NCBI GenBank assembly: GCA_002368645.1
Contig: DFEE01000021.1
Coordinates: 57,437-121,436, forward strand
DNA from: Bacteroidales bacterium UBA3810
GTDB taxonomy: Bacteria > Bacteroidota > Bacteroidia > Bacteroidales > Paludibacteraceae
Direction: 5' to 3'
Length of the DNA: 64,000 bases
Shown here piece after piece: positions 46,341-55,272 of this stretch (the first letter of the stretch is position 1; each line of letters opens with the position of its first letter). A model generated the notes under the pieces. It saw only the letters and a program-made list of their open reading frames with translations, was not told the DNA's origin and searched no databases. The position numbers and the translations under genes are program-made.

Positions 46341-46736
46341 ATGTCTAAAATCAAAGACATATGGAACAAGATAGATAGCCAATTCATTCGGTTTGCCTTT
46401 GTGGGAATCCTGAACACTGCATTCGGGTATGGAGGCTATTGCTTGATGCTTTGGATTGGTTTATCCTATTGGTGGGCAACGCTGATAGCGAATGTGCTTG
46501 GTGTGGTGTTTAACTTCAAGACAACCGGTGTGCTGGTATTTAAGAACCACAATAATTGGCTATTTGTCCGGTTTGCATTGTGCTACGTGTTGGCGTATTT
46601 CCTGAATATAGGCATCATCGCGCTATTTACGCATTTTACAACGATTAACCAGTATATAAGCGGCTTTGCTGCAACAGTATGTGTGGCATTGTTTTCGTTC
46701 TTTTTCCAGAAATTCATCGTGTTTAGAGATAAATAG
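46341..46736 (+). CDS. gtrA: GtrA-like flippase
   Basis: A 131-residue protein with four membrane helices ([68 protein letters not shown]). GtrA proteins help move undecaprenyl-phosphate-sugar across the membrane. Start at 46341 follows an in-frame TTG codon. Confidence 0.88.
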   Translation: MSKIKDIWNKIDSQFIRFAFVGILNTAFGYGGYCLMLWIGLSYWWATLIANVLGVVFNFKTTGVLVFKNHNNWLFVRFALCYVLAYFLNIGIIALFTHFTTINQYISGFAATVCVALFSFFFQKFIVFRDK

Positions 46737-46739
46737 ATT

Positions 46740-47699
46740 ATGAAGAAAAAAATCAGTATATTAACGCCTTGTTATAACGAGGAAGGCAACATAGAAGAAC
46801 TCTATCGTCGCGTGAAAGCGCAATTCGATGCGTTGAGTGATAAATATACCTATGAGCATGTGTTCATAGATAACGCGTCGAAAGATAAGACGGTGGAGAT
46901 TCTCAAGGGTATCGCAGCCAAGGACAAGAATGTGAAGATTATTGTTAATGCTGCAAACTTTGGTCATATCCGTTCTCCGTTCTATGGCATGAAGCAGTGC
47001 TATGGTGATGCGGTGATATCGATGGTGGCTGACTTGCAGGATCCTCCGGAGTTGATCCCTGAACTGTTGGAGAAATGGGAAGAAGGACATAATGTGGTGG
47101 TATGCGTGAAGAATAAGAGTAAGGAGAACCCGATTATGTACGGCATCCGTAAGATGTTCTATACGATGGTGCGCAAGATGTCCGAGACCCCGCTGATTGA
47201 TAACTTCACTGGATTTGGACTCTACGACAAGTCGTTTATGGAAGTTTTGCGAGCAACGGATGATCCGTATCCTTATTTGCGTGGCTTTGTGGCAGAGTTT
47301 GGCGGCGATATCGCAACGGTCTATTATACGCAACCCAAACGCGAACACGGCAAGACATCGAATAATTTCTACCGCTTGTATGACATCGCGATGCTTGGCT
47401 TCGTGAACCACTCCAAGGTGCCTTTGCGTATGGCTGTGTTTATCGGATTTACAATTGCAATTTTGAGTTTGGGAGTTGCATTGTTCTACTTTATATACAA
47501 GCTCTGCAACTGGTACACATTCCAGGCTGGTAATGCTCCATTGGTAATAGGAGTGTTCTTCTTTTCTGCTGTGCAATTGATTTTTATTGGTATTTTAGGC
47601 GAGTATATTGGCGCTATTCATACGCAGGTACGTAAACGTCCGTTGGTAATAGAGAAAGAACGTATAAATTTTGAAGAAGATGAAAAAGTGGTTAAATAA
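46740..47699 (+). CDS. gtrB: GtrB-like polyprenyl-phosphate glycosyltransferase
   Basis: A 319-residue GT2 enzyme with two C-terminal membrane helices (from about 230). Motifs are LTPCYNEEGNIEELYRR, VADLQDPPELIPELLEKW (DXD-like) and NFTGFGLYDKS. It would load a sugar onto undecaprenyl phosphate for the GtrA flippase. Its end overlaps the next gene by 20 bp. Confidence 0.9.
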   Translation: MKKKISILTPCYNEEGNIEELYRRVKAQFDALSDKYTYEHVFIDNASKDKTVEILKGIAAKDKNVKIIVNAANFGHIRSPFYGMKQCYGDAVISMVADLQDPPELIPELLEKWEEGHNVVVCVKNKSKENPIMYGIRKMFYTMVRKMSETPLIDNFTGFGLYDKSFMEVLRATDDPYPYLRGFVAEFGGDIATVYYTQPKREHGKTSNNFYRLYDIAMLGFVNHSKVPLRMAVFIGFTIAILSLGVALFYFIYKLCNWYTFQAGNAPLVIGVFFFSAVQLIFIGILGEYIGAIHTQVRKRPLVIEKERINFEEDEKVVK

Positions 47700-49203
47700 T
47701 ATATCCAAACGCACATGGGTGCGTGTTATACTTGTAGCTATATTATTTATAATAGTGGTTTTCTCTTTTATCGGTGAAAAAGTCGCTATGAATAATGGTA
47801 TAGGATGGGATGGCGTGAATTATTTACGAACGATGGAGCATTTTATCTCGTTAATTAAGCATCATGGATATGACCAATATGAGATAATGCGGGTAATGCC
47901 GTGGGGATTAACTGATATACTATGTGTAATCACTGGAATATCTGTAACGCGGAAAGTTGCCATCGCTTCCGGTATTTTATACAATTCCATAGCTATTATG
48001 CTAGGGGTATTCTTTTTCTTTCGGCTATCTAATCTCAAACAATGGAAGATTGAAACAGAAGTACTTGGCTTTTCCTTCTTGTTTTATACCTATCCTGTAT
48101 TGAAACTGATGGGCTATTATCCGGTATTATCGGATGTTTTCGGGCTTACAATAGGAATCATGCTATGCTATTATTTCTTTGCCAATAAACGATGGGCATT
48201 AATCTTAATGGGATTAGCGGGAGCATTCATTTGGCCAACAACTCCTATGGTGGCATTTGCGTTGGCGTTTTTCCCGCGAAAACCACTTCCTATAGGTGAT
48301 AGCGCAAACTTAAAGGATGGCTATGCTCTTAAATTACTTTGTTTTTTGATAGCAGCTTTACCACTATTGATTTTAGTTTTTAGCGTTGTGCAATATCATG
48401 GGCATATTATGCATGCGATGCGTGAAATACTACCATTAACTATACCTATTTATAAGTGGATAATTCCGATAGCATGCCTCTGCTCTTGTTTGTATTATTA
48501 CTATATCGTATCATCATTCAAGGTATCTTTTGTCGGTACACTGAGAGATAATTTTTCGGGGAAGCAGAATTGGATTAATTATGCCTGCTTCTTTGCACTC
48601 ATGTTACTCACATCCGGAGTAAGCCGATTATTAGCAAATGCCGATCCTGGAGCATTGACTACAACTCAGACTTTGCAGTGTATATCATTGTCATCTATGA
48701 CCGATCCATTTGTGTTTGTAGAAAGTCATTTTATTTATTACGGAATAGGATATTTGTTAGTATTGTTGTTATGGAAAGATGTGGCAAAAATCATTATGCA
48801 GCAAGGAATGGGATACCTATTTGCTGTAGCTATGTGGGTACTCTTCTCAATCCGTCCGGAGGCAAGGGTTAGCATTATGTTTTATGTTTTTCCTTTAATT
48901 ACTCTGTTAATGTATATTGATACAAAGCAAATTCACTCTTCTGTAGCAATTTTAGGTGCATGTTTTATGCTGGTTCATTCGCGTTTTTGGTATCGCATCA
49001 ATGTGCCTAATATGAAGTATTATTTTGATTGGGAAAATTATGAGCATTACCTCGATTTTCCGGCTCAACGCTATTTTATGAGTCAAGGTCATTGGCAAAG
49101 CCATGAGATGTATGCCGTATGGATGGTTGTGACAATCATAATAGGTGCACTATTATATTGGGGGATTCGAAAGAAGTGGTATGTCAAAGAAGAGATAGAT
49201 TAA
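47680..49203 (+). CDS. Polytopic membrane protein, GtrC-like GT-C glycosyltransferase candidate
   Basis: A 507-residue protein with about ten to twelve membrane helices and an early acidic loop ([18 protein letters not shown]) that could hold the GT-C active site. Position after gtrA and gtrB matches the third, serotype-specific enzyme of Gtr modules, which transfers the sugar from the lipid to the growing glycan in the periplasm. No closer family is recognised. ATG at 47680 is used instead of the in-frame TTG at 47671. Confidence 0.7.
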   Translation: MKKWLNNISKRTWVRVILVAILFIIVVFSFIGEKVAMNNGIGWDGVNYLRTMEHFISLIKHHGYDQYEIMRVMPWGLTDILCVITGISVTRKVAIASGILYNSIAIMLGVFFFFRLSNLKQWKIETEVLGFSFLFYTYPVLKLMGYYPVLSDVFGLTIGIMLCYYFFANKRWALILMGLAGAFIWPTTPMVAFALAFFPRKPLPIGDSANLKDGYALKLLCFLIAALPLLILVFSVVQYHGHIMHAMREILPLTIPIYKWIIPIACLCSCLYYYYIVSSFKVSFVGTLRDNFSGKQNWINYACFFALMLLTSGVSRLLANADPGALTTTQTLQCISLSSMTDPFVFVESHFIYYGIGYLLVLLLWKDVAKIIMQQGMGYLFAVAMWVLFSIRPEARVSIMFYVFPLITLLMYIDTKQIHSSVAILGACFMLVHSRFWYRINVPNMKYYFDWENYEHYLDFPAQRYFMSQGHWQSHEMYAVWMVVTIIIGALLYWGIRKKWYVKEEID

Positions 49204-49219
49204 TAATACTATAATAATT

Positions 49220-50791
49220 ATGCAAGTTCCTTTTTTATCTTTACATGATGTGACAGCAATACACGGAGAGGAGATCCGTGAAGCGGCACACAGAGTGATT
49301 GACAGCGGATGGTATCTGCAGGGTAAAGAGAACGAACTCTTTGAGCAGCACTATGCCGAATATATCGGTACTAAGTACTGTATCGGTTGTGCCAATGGTC
49401 TGGATGCGCTGATATGGATATTCCGTGCATACATAGAGTTGGGTGTAATGCAACCCGGCGACGAAGTCATTGTGCCGGCAAACACCTATATCGCTACTAT
49501 CCTTGCTATCACAGAGAATGACCTCAAGCCTGTACTCATCGAGCCAAAGCCTGAGACATTGGAGATAGATGACAATCTCATCGAGACAGCCATCACTCCG
49601 CGTACCAAAGCTATCTGCATCGTGCATCTCTATGGTCGGTGCGCCATGACGGAGAAGATTGCAGACTTGTGCAAGAAATACAACCTCAAACTCATCGAGG
49701 ACAACGCGCAGGCGCATGGGTGCCGAGCCCCCCAATCCCCTAAAGGGGGAGTTGATTTAGCAGATCCTATTTTGTATCCGTTGTTAAAGGATTTTGCTAA
49801 TCACAATAGACATAATCCTACAGAAGCTGAAGAGGTTCTATGGAGTTTATTAAGTCATCGCAAATCAAAGTCCCCTTCAGGGGATTTAGGTGCGTATAAG
49901 TTCCGCAGGCAACATATCATTGACCGATATATTGCGGATTTTGCATGTTTGGACAATAAGTTGATTATTGAGGTTGATGGAAAGTATCACAATCTAAATG
50001 GTCAGGCTGAGGAAGATGCAATTCGTACACAGGTTATAGAAAAGTATGGATATAGAATTTTGCGATTTACGAATGAAGAAGTATTATGTGATACTGATAA
50101 TACAATGAGAAAAATAATGACTGCCTGTCAGACTCCCCCTTCAGGGGGCTTGGGGGGCAGGACCGGCAGTCTTGGCGATGCTGCCGGTCACTCTTTTTAT
50201 CCGGGTAAGAACCTCGGTGCATTAGGAGATGCAGGAGCAGTAACGACGAACGATGAAGAATTAGCAAAAGCTATACGTGCGTTGGCAAACTATGGTAGCC
50301 AGAAGAAATATGTCTTCAAATATACCGGCCGAAATAGCCGTTTGGACGAGATACAGGCAGCGATATTGGATGTGAAACTCAAGTACCTCGATGAAGATAT
50401 CACTAAACGTCAAGAAGTGGCAGCATACTATTACGACCATATCTCCAACCCTCTTATCGAATTCCCAACTCGTTTGCCGAATGAGAACAATGTGTATCAT
50501 CTCTTCCCGATAATTGTCAAGGAAGGTAAACGCGATGCGTTGCATGATTATCTTGCAGAAAAAGGAATTGGAACAGTAATCCATTATCCCATCGCCCCTC
50601 ATAAACAGGAGTGCTATGCAAAAGCAGCATGGAATCATTATAACACTTCTTCCCCGCTTCAGGGGGAAGTCGGAAAGGGGCTTCCGATTACTGAAATATT
50701 GGCTGACTCTGAACTGAGTTTGCCAATTAGCCCGTGTTTGAAATCAGAACAGATAGAATATGTCGTAAAGAAGATAAATCAGTTTAGGTAA
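49220..50791 (+). CDS. fdtB: Sugar-nucleotide 3-aminotransferase (FdtB/QdtB-like) carrying an in-frame DUF559 insertion
   Basis: The host protein is a DegT/DnrJ/EryC1 PLP aminotransferase: [47 protein letters not shown], then [19 protein letters not shown] with the PLP Lys. Together with FdtA and FdtC it would make dTDP-3-acetamido-3,6-dideoxyhexose. Between HGCR and RTGSLGD a 144-codon segment (49727-50158) has been inserted in frame; it encodes a DUF559/VSR-like nuclease domain and has GC-rich inverted ends. A shorter repeat insertion ([13 protein letters not shown]) lies near the C-terminus. Without the large insert the length (about 379) is normal. The insertion is close to the PLP pocket, so activity is doubtful but the frame is intact. 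Confidence 0.85.
   Translation: MQVPFLSLHDVTAIHGEEIREAAHRVIDSGWYLQGKENELFEQHYAEYIGTKYCIGCANGLDALIWIFRAYIELGVMQPGDEVIVPANTYIATILAITENDLKPVLIEPKPETLEIDDNLIETAITPRTKAICIVHLYGRCAMTEKIADLCKKYNLKLIEDNAQAHGCRAPQSPKGGVDLADPILYPLLKDFANHNRHNPTEAEEVLWSLLSHRKSKSPSGDLGAYKFRRQHIIDRYIADFACLDNKLIIEVDGKYHNLNGQAEEDAIRTQVIEKYGYRILRFTNEEVLCDTDNTMRKIMTACQTPPSGGLGGRTGSLGDAAGHSFYPGKNLGALGDAGAVTTNDEELAKAIRALANYGSQKKYVFKYTGRNSRLDEIQAAILDVKLKYLDEDITKRQEVAAYYYDHISNPLIEFPTRLPNENNVYHLFPIIVKEGKRDALHDYLAEKGIGTVIHYPIAPHKQECYAKAAWNHYNTSSPLQGEVGKGLPITEILADSELSLPISPCLKSEQIEYVVKKINQFR
49727..50158 (+). mobile_element. 432-bp DUF559-endonuclease element with palindromic inverted ends
   Basis: The left end GCCCCCCAATCCCCTAAAGG (49727-49753) and the right end (50131-50158) are near-perfect inverted repeats, each containing its own small palindrome (CCCCTTCAGGGG-type). 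The body encodes [38 protein letters not shown] and [11 protein letters not shown], the DUF559 PDDEXK core, and FTNEEVL. Length is exactly 3 x 144 and there is no stop, so the host gene stays open. Confidence 0.8.
49869..49890 (+). repeat. GC palindrome nested inside the DUF559 coding segment
   Basis: AGTCCCCTTCAGGGGATTTA is a further copy of the terminal repeat, inserted in frame in the nuclease (residues KSPSGDLG). Confidence 0.75.
50648..50684 (+). repeat. GC palindromic repeat near 3' end of fdtB
   Basis: TCCCCGCTTCAGGGGGAAGT and the following CGGAAAGGGGCTT encode [11 protein letters not shown], which the aminotransferase family lacks; the frame is kept. Confidence 0.75.
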
Positions 50792-50866
50792 GGTTATCTT
50801 AAACCCAAACCAAGGTATTTACATAAGGTGATGCAGATATCGCACACCGTAATAAACAGAATAATA

Positions 50867-51790
50867 ATGATAATAGAATCAGAAAAGCTTGTTAAAAATC
50901 CAATAATAACGGTGTGCGTATTGTGTTATAATCAAAACGCATATATATCCAAATGTATAGAAAGTATCCTTTCTCAAGAAACAGAATACTCGTTTGAACT
51001 ACTTATTGGAGATGATTGTAGCACTGATGGTGGCTTGGAAACTTGCAAGCACTACCAAGAATCGCATCCCGACAAGATAAAACTAATCGCTAACAACCCA
51101 AATCAGGGACTTATTTCTAATTATATCAACTTGCTTTCGAATGCAAGAGGAAAGTATATAGCAGTTTGCGGAGGAGATGATTATTGGTGTGATACCCACA
51201 AACTACAAAAGCAAACTGATTTTCTGCAGGCTAATCCCGATTTTTCTATGTGTTTTACCAATGCCTATGAGGAATCCAATTTCTCTTGGGAAGGTTATCG
51301 TAAGACCGTATTTGCAGAGATCCCTCAAAACCAAGAATTTAAAGGAGAGGACATTATTCTCAAATGGGTAATTCCTGCTTCCTCTGTAATGTTCTGTAAC
51401 GGATTGGTTGATTTTTCCTTTTTAACAAAGCGCAAGTATTATGCAGAAGATTTAGCCACGTACCTTAAACTGGCAGAGTATGGCAAAATTTATGGGATGG
51501 CGGACATAAGCACTGTTTATGTCCGGCATAAAGAATCTATTACGAATGCACAACTCAAACAAGATAAGGCAATTCGCAATTATACAACTACATTGCAATC
51601 TATTGATGAAGAATTAAACGGCAAATACCATTCTATTATCCGTAAAGATTTATCAATGACCTACTATAAGAGTGCAAAAGGAGAATATAAACGCGGAAAC
51701 AAATCCAAGGCTATGCAACGCATGTGGCAATCTATGATGTATTCCCCTTCAACAAGTTGTCACTTGTTGATAGACAGCCTTATTCGATAG
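50867..51790 (+). CDS. Glycosyltransferase family 2
   Basis: A 307-residue cytoplasmic GT-A enzyme: ITVCVLCYNQNAYISKCIES, ELLIGDDCSTDGG and VCGGDDYW as the DXD metal site. Starts at 50831 or 50828 (GTG) are also possible. It is one of three related GT2 genes in the locus; sugar and acceptor are unknown. Confidence 0.87.
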   Translation: MIIESEKLVKNPIITVCVLCYNQNAYISKCIESILSQETEYSFELLIGDDCSTDGGLETCKHYQESHPDKIKLIANNPNQGLISNYINLLSNARGKYIAVCGGDDYWCDTHKLQKQTDFLQANPDFSMCFTNAYEESNFSWEGYRKTVFAEIPQNQEFKGEDIILKWVIPASSVMFCNGLVDFSFLTKRKYYAEDLATYLKLAEYGKIYGMADISTVYVRHKESITNAQLKQDKAIRNYTTTLQSIDEELNGKYHSIIRKDLSMTYYKSAKGEYKRGNKSKAMQRMWQSMMYSPSTSCHLLIDSLIR

Positions 51791-51791
51791 T

Positions 51792-52874
51792 ATGACCTAT
51801 CCAATTCTTTCCATATTAGTCATCACGCATAATCAATGTGATTTACTGAAGCGTTGTTTGGAAAGCGTGTTGGGGCAGAAACTTAATGTCCCGTTTGAAG
51901 TGATTGTCTCTGATGACCGATCGGAGGACGGAACGGCGGAGTTTATCGCAGAACTACAATCGCAAATCAAGAGTGGAGAAAGAGTCGTGCCTAATTTACG
52001 GGAAATAGCATATACGCGCTGCAATTCTAATGATTGTGACCCGAAGAATGTGTCAGAGCGATGCGGATGGAACAAACTGAATGTCTATAATCATGCACGA
52101 GGCAAATATTTCGTCAACATTGACGCGGATGATTTTCTTCGGAGTGATGATATTTACCAAGCCCAGTTAGACATGCTGGAAACGCATCCGGAATGCAGTA
52201 TGTGCATGCAGGATGTATGGCAAGTCTATGACGGAGAACCTATCGAAAAAGGAATCCGATGGCCTTCTTTGGGCAAACTCAAAAATGAGAAGATTCTTGC
52301 TCCTATAGACATTATTGATAAGTATAGGGCTCTTAATCAATGTTATATGATTCGCCGCCACCCTGAGGTTGATTTTTCCAAATTATATGGCAAGTATTTT
52401 GATGACACAATAATCACATTACATCATTTTCAATATGGTCCAATTGTATATTTAGAAAGGTCGGATTACGTGTGGGTGCAGTATAAGACGAGTATTACAA
52501 AAACCTTGCAAGGAGATGATAATTTAGTGGAATACGGGCTGTTGTTTTTACATCATATCCGGTTTATTCCTGCTTTTGCATCGGAGTTTATGCATGAAGG
52601 GTTAGCAGAACTTATTCACATGCTGAAGGTTTTGGCGGAGAAAGATTATCATTGGCAACTAACAGAACGCACCCAAGCATCATTCCGAGAAACACAAGGA
52701 TGGATATATCAGGTGTTCTCCTCAAACGATTCCAGACGGTATGACAGATTAAAATTAAGATATATTCGTTTGGTAGCATTAGTTTATAGCCGGTATAAAT
52801 TGACAAATTGGAAATACCTCTATGGACTACTAATAAACCGAAAATCTGCATCGAAAATCAATTGGAACAAATAA
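51792..52874 (+). CDS. Glycosyltransferase family 2
   Basis: A 360-residue GT-A enzyme with LSILVITHNQCDLLKRCLES, VIVSDDRSEDGTAEF and NIDADDF as metal-binding site. It starts 1 bp after the previous gene. The next promoter (52900-52931) begins only 26 bp after its stop. Confidence 0.87.
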   Translation: MTYPILSILVITHNQCDLLKRCLESVLGQKLNVPFEVIVSDDRSEDGTAEFIAELQSQIKSGERVVPNLREIAYTRCNSNDCDPKNVSERCGWNKLNVYNHARGKYFVNIDADDFLRSDDIYQAQLDMLETHPECSMCMQDVWQVYDGEPIEKGIRWPSLGKLKNEKILAPIDIIDKYRALNQCYMIRRHPEVDFSKLYGKYFDDTIITLHHFQYGPIVYLERSDYVWVQYKTSITKTLQGDDNLVEYGLLFLHHIRFIPAFASEFMHEGLAELIHMLKVLAEKDYHWQLTERTQASFRETQGWIYQVFSSNDSRRYDRLKLRYIRLVALVYSRYKLTNWKYLYGLLINRKSASKINWNK

Positions 52875-52899
52875 AATTAACAAAATTATGGCATATAAA

Positions 52900-52931
52900 T
52901 TTGTATATGTCATTTTTTTTTCTTATCTTTG
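52900..52931 (+). promoter_or_regulatory. Promoter of aminotransferase operon, sister of TIR-island promoter
   Basis: TTTG at 52900-52903 and TATCTTTG at 52924-52931 with 20-bp spacer. The region 52882-52931 is nearly identical to 29458-29509. Since transcription begins after 52931, the in-frame start at 52808 is excluded and the ATG at 52955 is used. Confidence 0.75.
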
Positions 52932-52954
52932 TACCCAAATTTGTGCAAAGAGAA

Positions 52955-54073
52955 ATGATTAGTGAAAATACCATAACTGTAACATCGCCATTATTGCCAA
53001 ACTTAGACGAACTGAACGAGTTGATGCAAGATATCTGGAACCGCAAATGGATAACCAATGCGGGACATTATCATGAGTTGTTAGAAGCAGAATTGGCGAA
53101 ATATCTTGGGGTAGAATATATCTCCCTTTTTACCAACGGTACGTTGCCGCTGATCACTGCGTTGCAGGCACTCGGTCTTACTAAAGGCGAAGTCATTACG
53201 ACCCCGTATTCGTTTGTGGCTACAAGCCATTCTATCTGGTGGAACCAACTGACTCCGGTTTTTGTGGATATTGAGGAAGATACTTGCGGCATGAATCCGG
53301 CAAAGATAGAGGCAGCGATTACGCCCAACACGGTAGCTATCATGCCGGTACATTGCTATGGAAAACCCTGCAAAACCGAGCAAATTGATGCGATAGCGAA
53401 GAAGCATGGTCTCAAAGTAATCTATGATGCAGCACATGCGTTCGGAGTAAAGATAAATGGTGAGTCCATTCTTAAAGCAGGAGATATTTCTACGCTTTCT
53501 TTCCATGCCACAAAAGTATATAACACCATTGAGGGAGGTGCGTTGGTTTGTCATAGCAAGGAAATGAAGGGGCAGATAGACCATCTGAAGAACTTTGGCT
53601 TTGAGGATGAGGTGACGGTGGTCGCACCGGGAATTAATTCCAAGATGGATGAGGTGCGTGCGGCGTATGGTCTGCTAAATCTCAAGCAGGTAGATGCCGC
53701 TATTGATGCACGTCATAAGGTGGCGGACACGTATCGCACCGCATTGAGAGATGTGAAAGGCATCCGTTTCTTTGATGATATGCCCGCTGTAAGGCATAAC
53801 TATAGTTATTTCCCGATTTTCGTGGATGCCGAGCAATATGGTATGACGAGGGATGAACTCTATGAGAAGATGAAGTCGCAAGGCATCTTTGGACGCCGCT
53901 ATTTCTATCCGCTCATCACTGCCTTTGATCCTTATAAAGATTATCCCTCTGCTTCTCCTGAGAACTTGCCGGTAGCAACTAAGATAGCCAACCAAGTTAT
54001 CTGCCTCCCGATGCACCATGCTTTGAGTGAGGATGATGTAGAGAGAGTTTTGAAAGTGCTAATCGATAGATGA
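52955..54073 (+). CDS. DegT/DnrJ/EryC1 sugar-nucleotide aminotransferase (VioA/DesI-like)
   Basis: A 372-residue PLP enzyme: FTNGTLPLITALQALGL, TTPYSFVATSHSIWW, VIYDAAHAFGV and the PLP Lys in STLSFHATKVYNTIEGGA. It resembles enzymes that aminate C4 of dTDP-4-keto-6-deoxyhexoses. The amino sugar could then be acylated or linked to an amino acid by the ATP-grasp and other products of this segment. It starts a new transcription unit with its own promoter. Confidence 0.87.
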   Translation: MISENTITVTSPLLPNLDELNELMQDIWNRKWITNAGHYHELLEAELAKYLGVEYISLFTNGTLPLITALQALGLTKGEVITTPYSFVATSHSIWWNQLTPVFVDIEEDTCGMNPAKIEAAITPNTVAIMPVHCYGKPCKTEQIDAIAKKHGLKVIYDAAHAFGVKINGESILKAGDISTLSFHATKVYNTIEGGALVCHSKEMKGQIDHLKNFGFEDEVTVVAPGINSKMDEVRAAYGLLNLKQVDAAIDARHKVADTYRTALRDVKGIRFFDDMPAVRHNYSYFPIFVDAEQYGMTRDELYEKMKSQGIFGRRYFYPLITAFDPYKDYPSASPENLPVATKIANQVICLPMHHALSEDDVERVLKVLIDR

Positions 54074-54093
54074 GCGAATAAATATTTTAATAG

Positions 54094-55212
54094 ATGAACA
54101 GCAACAACATAGTAGTGCGATACGATTTACCAAAGAACTGGAGTGAAGAAAAGAATTTCTCATTTGAGCATTTGACGCAATTGGTTGAGCAAATCCATAA
54201 CTCAGCTTATTCTTCTTCAGTCAAGGCGATCAATCGCTTTGCTACTATCCGAAACTATATTATCGGATTCTACATCGTTGAATATGAGCAGAATGGTAGC
54301 GATAGGGCTAAATATGGCGATAAGTTGCTGAAACGTTTGGCTGAGCAGATTAATAAGCGTGGAATCAATGAAACGTTACTGAAAGTCTCTCGTGCATTTT
54401 ATCTTAATTATCCGCAGGTTCGATTATATCTTGAAGGAAAAAGTGCGACGCTGTCGCACCAATTGACAAAGGAAAAAAGTGCAACGGCGTCGCACCAATT
54501 TGCGACCCCAGCTGATAAACTTATTTCTCAACTATCCTTTTCACATATCCGTGAAATTCTTACGGTAGATAATCCGTTAGCACGTTTCTTCTATGAGACG
54601 GAGTGCATCAAGTGCTGCTGGAGCGTAAAGGAACTGCGTCGCCAGATATCCACAAACCTGTATTTCCGAGCAGGAGTTAGCAAGAGGCCGGAGTTGTTGT
54701 TACAAAGAACAGAGATAAACGCTACTCCTGCATTATCCATTAAAGATCCATTCTCATTTGAATTCCTGGACTTGCGTCCGGAAGTATTTACAGAAACGGA
54801 TTTGGAGAATGCATTGATTTCGCATTTGCAGGATTTTCTATTGGAGATGGGTAAAGGTTTCTGTTTTGAGGCTCGTCAAAAACGGATGATTATTGATGAT
54901 GAGTATTATTTTGCTGATTTAGTTTTTTATAATAGGATACTACATTGCAATGTAATCGTAGAACTGAAGGATGATGAGTTTGAGCACGCAGATTTAAGTC
55001 AACTGAATGCATATGTGTCTTATTTTCGAGAGAATGAGATGAACGAAGGCGATAATCCTCCAATTGGAATTCTGCTCTGCACGCGAAAAGGCGAAAAGAT
55101 GGTAGAATATGCATTAGCGGGAATGGACAATAATCTGTTCGTATCGACGTATATGCTTGCTCTACCGGATAAAGAAACATTGCAAGAGTTTATATTAAGT
55201 GAACTTAAATAG
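54094..55212 (+). CDS. yhcG: YhcG/DUF1016 PDDEXK nuclease family protein (intact)
   Basis: A 372-residue protein with the N-terminal DUF1016 helical domain (SSVKAINRFATIRNYIIGFY, KYGDKLLKRLAEQINKR) and a C-terminal PDDEXK nuclease (DDEYYFADLVFYNRILHCNV, IVELK as ExK, DNPPIGILLC). A short duplicated stretch lies in the linker (KSATLSHQLT and KSATASHQFA). It is the only intact copy here; partial ones are at 18904 and 23984. It separates aminotransferase from ATP-grasp gene and is followed by a type A repeat. The family is common in accessory regions; role uncertain, possibly DNA restriction. Confidence 0.85.
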   Translation: MNSNNIVVRYDLPKNWSEEKNFSFEHLTQLVEQIHNSAYSSSVKAINRFATIRNYIIGFYIVEYEQNGSDRAKYGDKLLKRLAEQINKRGINETLLKVSRAFYLNYPQVRLYLEGKSATLSHQLTKEKSATASHQFATPADKLISQLSFSHIREILTVDNPLARFFYETECIKCCWSVKELRRQISTNLYFRAGVSKRPELLLQRTEINATPALSIKDPFSFEFLDLRPEVFTETDLENALISHLQDFLLEMGKGFCFEARQKRMIIDDEYYFADLVFYNRILHCNVIVELKDDEFEHADLSQLNAYVSYFRENEMNEGDNPPIGILLCTRKGEKMVEYALAGMDNNLFVSTYMLALPDKETLQEFILSELK

Positions 55213-55228
55213 AAGTAGCATTTACTGG

Positions 55229-55265
55229 CTGATGACCGAGAGAAAACCGACTCACAACCGATAGA
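55229..55265 (+). repeat. Dispersed repeat A, copy 5
   Basis: GATGACCGAGAGAAAACCGA followed by CTCACAACCGATAGAC, closest to the copy at 19190, also directly downstream of a yhcG reading frame. Confidence 0.55.
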
Positions 55266-55272
55266 CAAATTA

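Noticed and set aside
49727..50158. The insertion in fdtB as an intein
   Set aside because: There is no Hint splicing domain (no N-terminal Cys/Ser block or C-terminal His-Asn). The segment is a DUF559 nuclease with DNA-level inverted ends.
52808..52954. N-terminal extension of the aminotransferase from 52808
   Set aside because: It would overlap the previous gene and span the promoter at 52900-52931; family homology begins at 52955.
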